NCBI GenBank assembly: GCA_009691925.1
Contig: SIAG01000015.1
Coordinates: forward strand, 1 to 21,832
Reading direction: 5' to 3'
Source: Planctomycetaceae bacterium
GTDB taxonomy: Bacteria; Planctomycetota; Planctomycetia; Pirellulales; UBA1268
DNA: 21,832 bases
This document shows positions 1 to 4,938 of the stretch, piece after piece. The position numbers were made by a program, and so were the translations under genes. Position 1 is the stretch's first letter. Each line of letters begins with the position of its first letter. Below the pieces are notes generated by a model, which was given only the letters and a program-made list of their open reading frames with translations, ran no database searches and had not been told where the DNA came from.

Positions 1-1
1 G

Positions 2-172
2 CTGGTGGCAGCCGGGACCGGCCTGCCGCTGCGGAGGATTCGGGTGCTGCCACTCCGGCCCGACAGGCATGAACAGCGTGTGCGAAAACGACGGCCGAAG
101 AACTACCCGCTCATGACCAAACCACGCGCCGAGTTGATGCAAGCCCTTTTAGGCCAACGACTTAAGCCTTAA
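2..172 (+). CDS. IS4-family transposase, C-terminal fragment (runs off the left edge)
   Basis: The frame beginning at base 2 is open to a TAA at 170-172 and gives 56 residues. It ends in a basic tail with the run RVRKRRPKNYPLMTKPRAEL. Arg/Lys-rich 'KRRPKPY..L..PR' tails are characteristic of the C-terminus of IS4-family DDE transposases, which cut and paste their own element. The catalytic DDE residues lie outside the window, so intactness cannot be judged. The stop codon is only 13 bp from the first copy of the repeat family that fills the next 4.6 kb, so the element's end lies at or beside that repeat. The family call rests on the tail alone. Confidence 0.7.
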   Translation: MVAAGTGLPLRRIRVLPLRPDRHEQRVRKRRPKNYPLMTKPRAELMQALLGQRLKP

Positions 173-185
173 CTTTGTGCCATTC

Positions 186-213
186 GTGCCAGCCACCAAA
201 TCTGGGCAATCTG
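186..213 (+). repeat. REP-like repeat copy 1
   Basis: Contains GTGCCAGCCACC followed by AAATCTGGGCAAT, exactly as in copies 2 and 3, but without the A-run on the 5' side. It starts 13 bp after the transposase stop codon. The missing A-run suggests the IS end cut into or replaced the 5' flank of the repeat. Confidence 0.8.
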
Positions 214-233
214 CACCGACTCCTAGTCCGTCG

Positions 234-266
234 TGCCGATCATGGCTTCCGGCGAGACGATCGGCA
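234..266. other. Inverted repeat (8-bp arms) in the gap before the Uma2 gene
   Basis: TGCCGATC at 234-241 is the exact reverse complement of GATCGGCA at 259-266, with a 17-base loop, followed by a GGGGCCCC block near 268-275. The 214-380 gap holds no convincing gene. This hairpin and the promoter candidate at 298-326 are all I can support there. It could be a terminator for the IS transcript or part of a decayed element. Confidence 0.3.
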
Positions 267-297
267 GGGGGCCCCTCAGCGCCCTCCCGACTGCGGC

Positions 298-326
298 TTG
301 ACCGAGATTTTTGACGCATGTACAAA
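298..326 (+). promoter_or_regulatory. Sigma70-like promoter candidate for the Uma2 gene
   Basis: TTGACC (298-303) and TACAAA (321-326) are separated by exactly 17 bp, and the -10 box lies 54 bp before the ATG at 381. Five of six -35 bases and four of six -10 bases match the consensus. Prediction only. Confidence 0.35.
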
Positions 327-380
327 AGATCAGACTGCTGCCTTCGTTGATCCCACGAGTTTGCCTGTCGAGATCGATCC

Positions 381-1049
381 ATGGCCACCGTGCTCGTTGA
401 TGACCAGTGCCTCATCCCCGGCGACCTCGCCACGCTCGCGGCGTTTCGCCGCTGGGCCCTTTCGGATGATTTTCCGACGACCGGCCGGATCGACTGGGTT
501 GCGTCCCATATTGAGGTTGAAATGTCGCCGGAGGACATCTTCACGCACGGCACGCTGAAGACCGCTCTGATCGCCCGGCTGTGGCCGCTGGCAACCGATC
601 GCGGTATCCATCTCTTTGCCGGTGAAACACGCGTCTCTTCCGAGGCGGGCAATCTGTCGGTCGAACCGGACGTCGTGGCCGTCTCCGACGACGCCATCGA
701 AGCGGGCCGGGTGCGACTCGTGCCTGCGGCGGGGGGCAAGCCAGACCGGTTTGTCGAACTCGAAGGTGCCCCCGACCTGATCGTCGAGATCGTCAGTGAT
801 TCCTCGACGAGGAAAGACACCCAGCGGTTGCCTGCTTCCTACCATGCGGCGGGCGTGCGGGAGTTTTGGCTCATCGATGCCCGGCGGGCCGACGTGCAGT
901 TCACGATCAACCGCTGGGAGCCGTTGGGCTACGTGGCCGACACCACCTCCGACGGCACCTCCCGCTCGACGGTGTTCGGCTGCACGTTCGCGCTGGTGCG
1001 CAGCCGCAACGCGGCCGGTCGGTTCATCTACGACCTCGTCGCAGGGTAG
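381..1049 (+). CDS. Uma2-family (DUF820) PD-(D/E)XK endonuclease-like protein
   Basis: A 222-residue protein of the Uma2 family, a restriction-endonuclease-fold family greatly expanded in cyanobacteria and planctomycetes and usually of unknown cellular role. Family landmarks are visible: EVEMSPE near residues 45-51, VEPDVVAV with Asp97, LIVEIVSDSS with Glu136, then a Tyr (154) and GVREFWLIDARR (159-170). The Lys normally found four residues before that Tyr is Leu150, and the nearby 'DTQRL' lacks the Lys I would expect, so nuclease activity is uncertain. The gene sits alone between repeat copies 1 and 2 and is convergent with the ATPase gene; the two stop codons are 59 bp apart. The Shine-Dalgarno match is weak (GAGA before the ATG). 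The family call is confident; the function is not. Confidence 0.85.
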   Translation: MATVLVDDQCLIPGDLATLAAFRRWALSDDFPTTGRIDWVASHIEVEMSPEDIFTHGTLKTALIARLWPLATDRGIHLFAGETRVSSEAGNLSVEPDVVAVSDDAIEAGRVRLVPAAGGKPDRFVELEGAPDLIVEIVSDSSTRKDTQRLPASYHAAGVREFWLIDARRADVQFTINRWEPLGYVADTTSDGTSRSTVFGCTFALVRSRNAAGRFIYDLVAG

Positions 1050-1065
1050 AGGGAAAAGGGCCAGG

Positions 1066-1096
1066 AAAAGGTGCCAGCCACCAAATCTGGGCAATC
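1066..1096 (+). repeat. REP-like repeat copy 2
   Basis: AAAAG, then GTGCCAGCCACC and AAATCTGGGCAATC. It occupies most of the 59-bp gap between the convergent Uma2 and ATPase stop codons. Read on the minus strand it is GGTG-GCTGG-CACC followed by TTTT, a weak 4-bp hairpin plus T-run, so it could help terminate the ATPase transcript. Confidence 0.85.
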
Positions 1097-1108
1097 CAGG
1101 CGGATCGG

Positions 1109-2266
1109 TCAGGCGGCCCGGAGCTGGTGGAGCCAGAGGCGGCGGACGAAGTCGCGCCAGGGAAGAATCTCGATGCCGTCCTCGGTGCGGCGGGCGCGGG
1201 GAGCGCGACAGACGAGGATGCAGCGGCTGGTGGGATGTTCCTCCCGCCAGGCGCGGAGCCCCTTGAGGTGGTCACTCGTAGGGCGATCGGTCGATTTCAC
1301 CTCCACGGCCACCTCGGCCGCGCCGAGAATGAAATCGACCTCGAGCCCCGAAGCTGTTCTCCAGTAGCTCACGGGGAGCCCTGCGCCCTTTGGCGCGTAG
1401 GTGGCATGGGCGCGCAGCTCCATGAAGATGAAGTGCTCGAAGGCAGCGCCGAAGTCGGTCGAGCCGGGGGAGAGCGGGCCGCGGTGGGTGAGCTCATTGA
1501 CGATGCCGACGTCGAAGAACCAGAACCGTGGCGCCTGGATGACGCGGCGCTTGGCCCGCTTTGTCCACGCCGGCACCCAGGTGGCGATGAGCGTGTCGAC
1601 GAGGATCTCGAAGTAGCCCCGGACGGTGTTGGCGGCGACACCGACCTCCCGAGCGATCGTGGCGGCGTTGACGATCTGTCCGTTGGAGAATGCCGCGGCT
1701 TCCAGGAAGCGCTGGAAGGCGGGGAGGTTGCGCGTCAGGGCCTCGGCGAGGATCTCCTCGCGCAGATAGTCGCCGACATAGGCCTCGAGCTTGGCGGAGG
1801 CTTTTGGGGAGAGGTAGTGCGGGGGGATGAGGCCGCGACCGAGAGCCTGCTCGAGGGAGAGATCAGGAATCTCGGCGGAGCACAGCGGGAGAAGCTCGTG
1901 GCGCACCGCGCGGCCACCGAGGAGATTGCCGCCGTCGCGGAGAAGCTTCCGCGGGCTCGATCCGGTGAGGATGAACTTCAGCCCGTGTCTGCTGATGAGG
2001 GAGTGAACCTCGTCGAGGAGCGCGGGGAGCTTTTGGATCTCGTCGACGATGATCGGCTGCCCGGTGCGCGGCAAGGCGGCGCACTCCTCCGAAAACACCC
2101 CCGGATCGGCCGCAAGGCGACGAAACTCGCGGGCGGAGAGGAGATCGTAGCTCGGGGCCTTGGGGAAGAGCGTCCGCAGGAGCGTGCTCTTTCCTGTCTG
2201 GCGGGGCCCCCAGAGAAAGCAGGTTTCTTCCACGAGACAGGCGGCATCGACGATGCGTTTTATCAT
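1109..2266 (-). CDS. AAA-type ATP-binding protein with DUF4143 C-terminal domain
   Basis: 385 residues from the ATG at 2264-2266. An N-terminal P-loop GPRQTGKST (residues 20-28, Lys26), a Walker B IIVDEIQK (72-79, Asp75/Glu76) and a sensor-like ILTGSSPRK define the ATPase half. The C-terminal half is DUF4143, with AFEHFIFMELRAH and a PD-(D/E)XK-like stretch LEVDFILG...AVEVKS. This architecture is common in bacterial accessory regions; its role is unknown, with DNA-related or toxin-like functions suspected. The frame stays open upstream to 2323, but those 19 residues are translated from repeat copy 3, and family similarity begins at MIKRIV. The start codon lies inside a 24-bp perfect palindrome directly after a -10-like box. 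The gene is downstream of, and on the same strand as, the RAYT gene, and is bracketed by direct repeat copies 2 and 3. Confidence 0.88.
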   Translation of the reverse strand: MIKRIVDAACLVEETCFLWGPRQTGKSTLLRTLFPKAPSYDLLSAREFRRLAADPGVFSEECAALPRTGQPIIVDEIQKLPALLDEVHSLISRHGLKFILTGSSPRKLLRDGGNLLGGRAVRHELLPLCSAEIPDLSLEQALGRGLIPPHYLSPKASAKLEAYVGDYLREEILAEALTRNLPAFQRFLEAAAFSNGQIVNAATIAREVGVAANTVRGYFEILVDTLIATWVPAWTKRAKRRVIQAPRFWFFDVGIVNELTHRGPLSPGSTDFGAAFEHFIFMELRAHATYAPKGAGLPVSYWRTASGLEVDFILGAAEVAVEVKSTDRPTSDHLKGLRAWREEHPTSRCILVCRAPRARRTEDGIEILPWRDFVRRLWLHQLRAA

Positions 2267-2277
2267 GATAAAACGCA
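2254..2277 (-). promoter_or_regulatory. 24-bp perfect palindrome spanning the ATPase start codon
   Basis: The minus-strand half TGCGTTTTATCA is followed directly by its own reverse complement TGATAAAACGCA, with no mismatch. The ATG of the ATPase (2264-2266) is at the centre. The palindrome begins at the base immediately after the -10-like hexamer (2278-2283), so it would cover the transcription start. That placement fits an operator for a dimeric repressor, possibly the product itself, or an mRNA hairpin that hides the start codon. Confidence 0.7.
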
Positions 2278-2306
2278 ATTCTACTGCCGCGAAAAAAAGG
2301 TGCCAG
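2278..2306 (-). promoter_or_regulatory. Promoter candidate for the ATPase gene, -35 supplied by repeat copy 3
   Basis: On the minus strand CTGGCA (2306 to 2301) and TAGAAT (2283 to 2278) are 17 bp apart. They match four and five of six consensus bases. The -35 hexamer lies inside the palindromic core of repeat copy 3 and the spacer contains its T-run. Predicted from sequence only. Confidence 0.45.
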
Positions 2307-2327
2307 CCACCAAATCTGGGCAATCTG
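2292..2327 (+). repeat. REP-like repeat copy 3
   Basis: Seven As, GGTGCCAGCCACC, then AAATCTGGGCAATCTG; the 28 bases of copy 1 recur here exactly. It begins 14 bp beyond the RAYT stop codon and 25 bp upstream of the ATPase start. On the minus strand its hairpin plus seven Ts could end the RAYT transcript, while its core may supply the -35 box of the ATPase. Confidence 0.88.
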
Positions 2328-2341
2328 GCTCTCTCCGTGCG

Positions 2342-3040
2342 TCAGCCGGATTGGGCCTTGGTCTGCTCAGCCCTTGGCCTACCACGGGGGCGTAGTGTTG
2401 TCGCGAGATTGAGTTCCGCGGCGACCCGCGTCACCCAGCCTTGGTCACCGAACGGCTGCCCGCGACTCGCGCAGGATCGCAACCGGGCGAGTTCGCCCTC
2501 GGTCTGCGGCTGATTGACCCACTCAATCCGCTCCTCGCGGAGTCTGTCGGCAGGCGCCGGTACGGGCCATCCGGCGAGGGGAATTGGTTCGGTGGGCGAC
2601 GCCTGTCCTAGGCTCGACCAAGGCCAAGCTTCCGCCCGGGCGACGAGATTTGCCCGCAGTGGGTTACGCTCGACGTAGCGGACAACAGTGTGGAAAGAGT
2701 CGTCCGTCTGGATCGGGAACGACTTGAACCGCCCCTGGTAGAGATGGCCATGCCCAACTTCATCGTGGGCCAGCTTCCATCGCTTCACGTGGAGATTCGT
2801 GAAGTGCTGCACGAACGCCGAGAGATCGCCATCGTGCTCCGGCCAGAGAACCATGTGCCAATGGTTTGGCATCACGCAGTAGCCGCAGATCCGCATCGGC
2901 CTGGTGCGAAGAGCCTCGGCCACCGTTTCGACGAAGGCCTCGTAGTCGGCGGCGGATGCAAACAGCGTCCGCCGGCCGACGGCACGGTTCAGCACGTGAA
3001 ATGGAAATCCGCCAGGGGCGGCCCGATTCGGACGAGGCAT
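2342..3040 (-). CDS. REP-associated tyrosine transposase (RAYT, Y1 HUH-type)
   Basis: A 232-residue protein with the features of single-tyrosine HUH transposases related to IS200/IS605 TnpA. It has an N-terminal FHVLNRAVGRRTLF motif, a metal-binding MPNHWHMVLWP (His60, His62), the conserved GHLYQGRFKSFPI, and RYVERNPLRANLV, in which Tyr122 is the likely nucleophile. RAYTs are domesticated or semi-mobile enzymes that act on short REP palindromes scattered in the genome; they cut single-stranded DNA near the hairpin. The gene is flanked by repeat copies 3 and 4 in opposite orientations, and four further copies lie within 2.2 kb, so this repeat is its likely substrate. A promoter candidate sits just before the ATG, leaving almost no leader. 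All expected motifs are present and the gene looks intact. Confidence 0.93.
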   Translation of the reverse strand: MPRPNRAAPGGFPFHVLNRAVGRRTLFASAADYEAFVETVAEALRTRPMRICGYCVMPNHWHMVLWPEHDGDLSAFVQHFTNLHVKRWKLAHDEVGHGHLYQGRFKSFPIQTDDSFHTVVRYVERNPLRANLVARAEAWPWSSLGQASPTEPIPLAGWPVPAPADRLREERIEWVNQPQTEGELARLRSCASRGQPFGDQGWVTRVAAELNLATTLRPRGRPRAEQTKAQSG

Positions 3041-3047
3041 GAACGCA

Positions 3048-3075
3048 TGTATACACTCTGCTGCAGCGGAGTCAA
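3048..3075 (-). promoter_or_regulatory. Promoter candidate for the RAYT gene, possibly leaderless
   Basis: On the minus strand TTGACT (3075 to 3070) and TATACA (3053 to 3048) are separated by 16 bp. Only seven bases separate the -10 box from the ATG at 3040, so a normal transcription start would fall at or beside the start codon. The -35 box lies at the edge of the 14-bp direct repeat next to repeat copy 4. Confidence 0.4.
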
Positions 3076-3126
3076 ACTACCCAGATTTGGTGGCAGGCAC
3101 CTTTTCAACCCATCTGCTGCAGCGGA
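3057..3126. repeat. 14-bp direct repeats flanking repeat copy 4
   Basis: TCTGCTGCAGCGGA occurs at 3057-3070 and identically at 3113-3126, with 42 bp between them that hold repeat copy 4. Exact 14-bp direct repeats here suggest a local duplication, a target-site duplication, or a recombination footprint. Confidence 0.65.
3079..3105 (-). repeat. REP-like repeat copy 4 (inverted orientation)
   Basis: Read on the minus strand it is AAAAGGTGCCTGCCACC then AAATCTGGGTAG. It differs from the majority form by A to T in the core and by two changes near the 3' end. It is the only copy on the minus strand. It faces copy 3 across the RAYT gene and copy 5 across a 21-bp spacer. Confidence 0.85.
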
Positions 3127-3155
3127 AAAAAAGGTGGCAGCCACCAAAACTGGGC
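3127..3155 (+). repeat. REP-like repeat copy 5 (near-perfect hairpin variant)
   Basis: A-run, then GGTGGCAGCCACC, a perfect odd-length palindrome, followed by AAAACTGGGCGG. Copies 4 and 5 are arranged head to head with their A-runs facing each other, so together they can fold into one long hairpin like a REP doublet (REPIN). Confidence 0.8.
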
Positions 3156-3207
3156 GGTTTGCCGATCTGGGAGGCGCTCCGATTGTTCCTTGGGCTCGGA
3201 ATGGACT

Positions 3208-3218
3208 AAACTTAGTTT
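3208..3218. promoter_or_regulatory. Operator-like 11-bp palindrome upstream of the antitoxin gene
   Basis: AAACT-T-AGTTT lies 48 bp before the antitoxin ATG. A related palindrome (4881-4891) occupies the same position before the paralogous pseudogene, with one base pair changed symmetrically. Phd/YefM antitoxins usually bind such sites to repress their own operon. Confidence 0.5.
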
Positions 3219-3266
3219 GATTCGGGGCGATTTCCCCCGAGAATCTGCCTCCCGGAGGGTGGTCTC

Positions 3267-3509
3267 ATGGCCAGCATCATCAATATCCATGAGGCGAAGA
3301 CGCACCTGTCGCGGATCGTTGAGGAGGTTGCCGCTGGCCGGGAAGTGATCATCGCCAAGGCGGGGCGGGGAGTGGCGAAGCTCGTGCCGCTCGATGGGCT
3401 CCCCAGGGCGAAGAAGCTCGGTGGCTTGAAGGGCAAGATGACGGTGCCGGACGACTTCAACGCCCCGCTCGAGCCGGGGGTGATCGCGGTGTTTGAGGGG
3501 CGGCCGTGA
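3267..3509 (+). CDS. Phd/YefM-family (VapB-type) antitoxin
   Basis: An 80-residue protein whose first half, MASIINIHEAKTHLSRIVEE, followed by GREVIIAKAGRGVAKLVPL, is the classic Phd/YefM DNA-binding fold. The C-terminal half (PDDFNAPLEPGVIAVFEGRP) is the flexible toxin-neutralising tail that usually wraps the PIN toxin. A GGAGG Shine-Dalgarno lies 8 bp before the ATG. The stop codon overlaps the toxin's GTG start (GTGA), which normally couples translation of antitoxin and toxin. It should repress the operon with the toxin through the upstream palindrome. A truncated paralogue lies at 4939-5043. Confidence 0.92.
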   Translation: MASIINIHEAKTHLSRIVEEVAAGREVIIAKAGRGVAKLVPLDGLPRAKKLGGLKGKMTVPDDFNAPLEPGVIAVFEGRP

Positions 3510-3901
3510 GCCGGCTCCTCCTCGACACCCATCTCCTCCTCTGGGCCGTCAGCGCCCCCCAGAAGCTCTCCCTCGCCACTAGGAAGCGGCTCGACGCCTG
3601 TGAGGTTTTTGTGAGTGCAGCCTCGATCTGGGAGGTGAGCATCAAAACGGCCCTCGGCAAGCTCGACGCCGATCCGGCGGCGCTCCTGGCGGAGATCGAG
3701 CCGGCCGGATTCCGCCTCTTGCCGGTGACAGGGGAGCATGCCGCCGCCGTGGCCCGCTTGCCGCTGATCCACAACGATCCCTTCGATCGGATGCTCGTCG
3801 CCCAGGCGAAGACGGAGCCGCTGCTCCTGCTCACCAACGACGCAACGCTTGCCGGTTACGGCGACTGTATCGAACTGATCGCGCCGCGACCGCGGCGGTG
3901 A
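3506..3901 (+). CDS. VapC-like PIN-domain ribonuclease toxin
   Basis: 131 residues from a GTG overlapping the antitoxin stop. PIN-domain acidic residues are all visible: Asp7 in LLLDTHLLLW, Glu43 in ASIWEVSIKTALGK, Asp91/Asp94 in NDPFDRML, and Asp112 in TNDATL. PIN toxins of this family are metal-dependent RNases that cut tRNA or rRNA when the labile antitoxin is degraded. Length is normal and nothing is missing, so the pair is probably functional. It is convergent with the nucleotidyltransferase gene, with 25 bp between stop codons, and the whole block is bracketed by repeat copies 5 and 6. Confidence 0.92.
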   Translation: MSRLLLDTHLLLWAVSAPQKLSLATRKRLDACEVFVSAASIWEVSIKTALGKLDADPAALLAEIEPAGFRLLPVTGEHAAAVARLPLIHNDPFDRMLVAQAKTEPLLLLTNDATLAGYGDCIELIAPRPRR

Positions 3902-3926
3902 GGGGCCAGGCTTCTGCGTTGCCCGC

Positions 3927-4496
3927 TTATCCGTCGCGCCCTGCGCGGGCTGCGCGGAGCCTTCCGGCAATGTCGATGTCGATGGCACCCCCGAGCCTCT
4001 CGGCGAGCGTCAGGCATGCCTGCCAGTCGATCATCCCCTGCCGGGTTGCCACGAGGCCGCGGATGTCTTCATCATCCTGGGGGCGCCCGGCCAGCGCCTT
4101 CATGACGAGCAGATCCTCGATCGAGACCACCGGAATGCTCGCCGCTCCGATCATGACCGGCGTGGCCCGGGCGACCGCTTCCTGCTCGAAGCCCGACAGG
4201 CCGATTGCCAGATCGACACGGATGAGAGTCTGACGATGCCGCAGCGGCAGAATGAACGCCTTGGCGACCACCTCCTCGACGCCCGGGAAGAGCGGGTCAA
4301 AGGGGGTGGTGGCGAGGTCGGCGACGAGCCGGAGGGCTTCATCGACGGTGGCGAGGACCACGAGATCAACATCGACGGTCATCCGCGGCTGTCCGCGCAG
4401 CGACACGGCCAGGCCGCCGATGAGCGCCGAGCGCAGGCCCCGCGCCGTCAGCAGCGAGACGGCGTCAGCCAGGGTTGGCCAGAGGGCTGCTTCCAC
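3927..4496 (-). CDS. Nucleotidyltransferase-fold (MNT/AbiEii-like) protein
   Basis: Starting at the GTG at 4494-4496, which has GAGG six bases upstream, the product is 189 residues. ALIGGLAVSLRG (Gly27-Gly28) followed by RMTVDVDLVV (Asp42, Asp44) is the GG...DxD signature of the polymerase-beta-type nucleotidyltransferase fold. A third acidic residue is plausible in RVDLAIG. The C-terminal SIEDLLVMKALAGRPQDDEDIRGL matches the 'DL..MK..A.R.kD..DI..L' tail of AbiEii/DUF6036-like proteins. These act as toxins or antitoxins that transfer nucleotides to tRNA or to partner proteins. An ATG at 4577 would lengthen it but would overlap the preceding gene by 113 bp, and it adds an Arg/Ser-rich stretch with no family likeness. 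It overlaps the 104-residue gene upstream by 32 bp, indicating translational coupling. Confidence 0.75.
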   Translation of the reverse strand: MEAALWPTLADAVSLLTARGLRSALIGGLAVSLRGQPRMTVDVDLVVLATVDEALRLVADLATTPFDPLFPGVEEVVAKAFILPLRHRQTLIRVDLAIGLSGFEQEAVARATPVMIGAASIPVVSIEDLLVMKALAGRPQDDEDIRGLVATRQGMIDWQACLTLAERLGGAIDIDIAGRLRAARAGRDG

Positions 4497-4779
4497 GGTT
4501 GACCTCGTCGAGTCGTCGGAAGGCCGCGACGTCGTGGATCCGCGCCGCGAGCGTCGCTTCCCAGGCGCGATCGTCAATCTGCTGCCAGTCTCCTACCGCG
4601 AGGCGCACGGCGCGAACGGTAGCAAACAGGTCATCGGCGACCGCCAGCCGCTCTCTCGGTGAAAGGGCCCCAGCCCACGAAGCGTCGCTGGACCGCACCC
4701 GCGCTCCGGCGAGCGTTTCGAAGAGCTGCCAGCGGTCGCGAGGAACGAGCGCGTCGGGGGGAGGGGTGTCGGTGGCCAT
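4465..4779 (-). CDS. Small hypothetical protein coupled to the nucleotidyltransferase
   Basis: A 104-residue, mostly helical-looking protein beginning MATDTPPPDALVPRDRW, with SPRERLAVADDLFATVRAVRL and DRAWEATLAARIHDVAAFRRLDEV. I do not recognise a named family. It overlaps the downstream nucleotidyltransferase start by 32 bp on the same strand, the layout of a two-gene toxin-antitoxin or modifier pair. It may be the cognate antitoxin or the target. Upstream, repeat copy 6 is positioned so that its core could act as a -35 (CTGGCA, then TACTCT at 4791 to 4786). Only six bases separate that box from the ATG. No Shine-Dalgarno is evident, so a leaderless transcript is possible. Confidence 0.55.
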   Translation of the reverse strand: MATDTPPPDALVPRDRWQLFETLAGARVRSSDASWAGALSPRERLAVADDLFATVRAVRLAVGDWQQIDDRAWEATLAARIHDVAAFRRLDEVNRGSSPLANPG

Positions 4780-4803
4780 GAGACAAGAGTACCGCGGGGA
4801 GCC

Positions 4804-4834
4804 AAAAAGGTGCCAGCCACCAAATCCAGGCAAT
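4804..4834 (+). repeat. REP-like repeat copy 6
   Basis: AAAAAGGTGCCAGCCACC then AAATCCAGGCAAT; the CTGG of the other copies is CCAG here. It is the last copy found and lies between the 104-residue gene and the antitoxin pseudogene. Confidence 0.82.
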
Positions 4835-4880
4835 GTGGCTCGCCGATAAGGCTGGCTTGGTGCCCGGATCAAGTCAAACG

Positions 4881-4891
4881 AGACTTCGTCT
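4881..4891. promoter_or_regulatory. Operator-like palindrome upstream of the antitoxin pseudogene
   Basis: AGAC-TTC-GTCT, 47 bp before the pseudogene ATG. It aligns base for base with the palindrome at 3208-3218 and the following TCGGGG is also shared. Relative to that copy, the A-T pair at positions 2/10 has become G-C, so symmetry was kept. Confidence 0.45.
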
Positions 4892-4938
4892 GTATCGGGG
4901 CATGCGGGCCCTGATACGGACTCCCGAGGGGCGCTTTC

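Noticed and set aside
149..1094. Long minus-strand frames opposite the Uma2 gene (149-820 and 330-1094)
   Set aside because: They overlap a recognisable Uma2 gene, have no family motifs, and one takes its start from repeat copy 2; they are GC-rich shadow frames.
866..2395. 509-residue plus-strand frame opposite the ATPase gene
   Set aside because: It lacks motifs and lies opposite a clear P-loop ATPase; its composition is that of an antisense frame.
186..4834. The repeats as a CRISPR array or integron attC sites
   Set aside because: Spacing is 0.05 to 1.6 kb and filled with genes, one copy is inverted, and there is no cas gene or integron integrase; attC R' core sites are absent.
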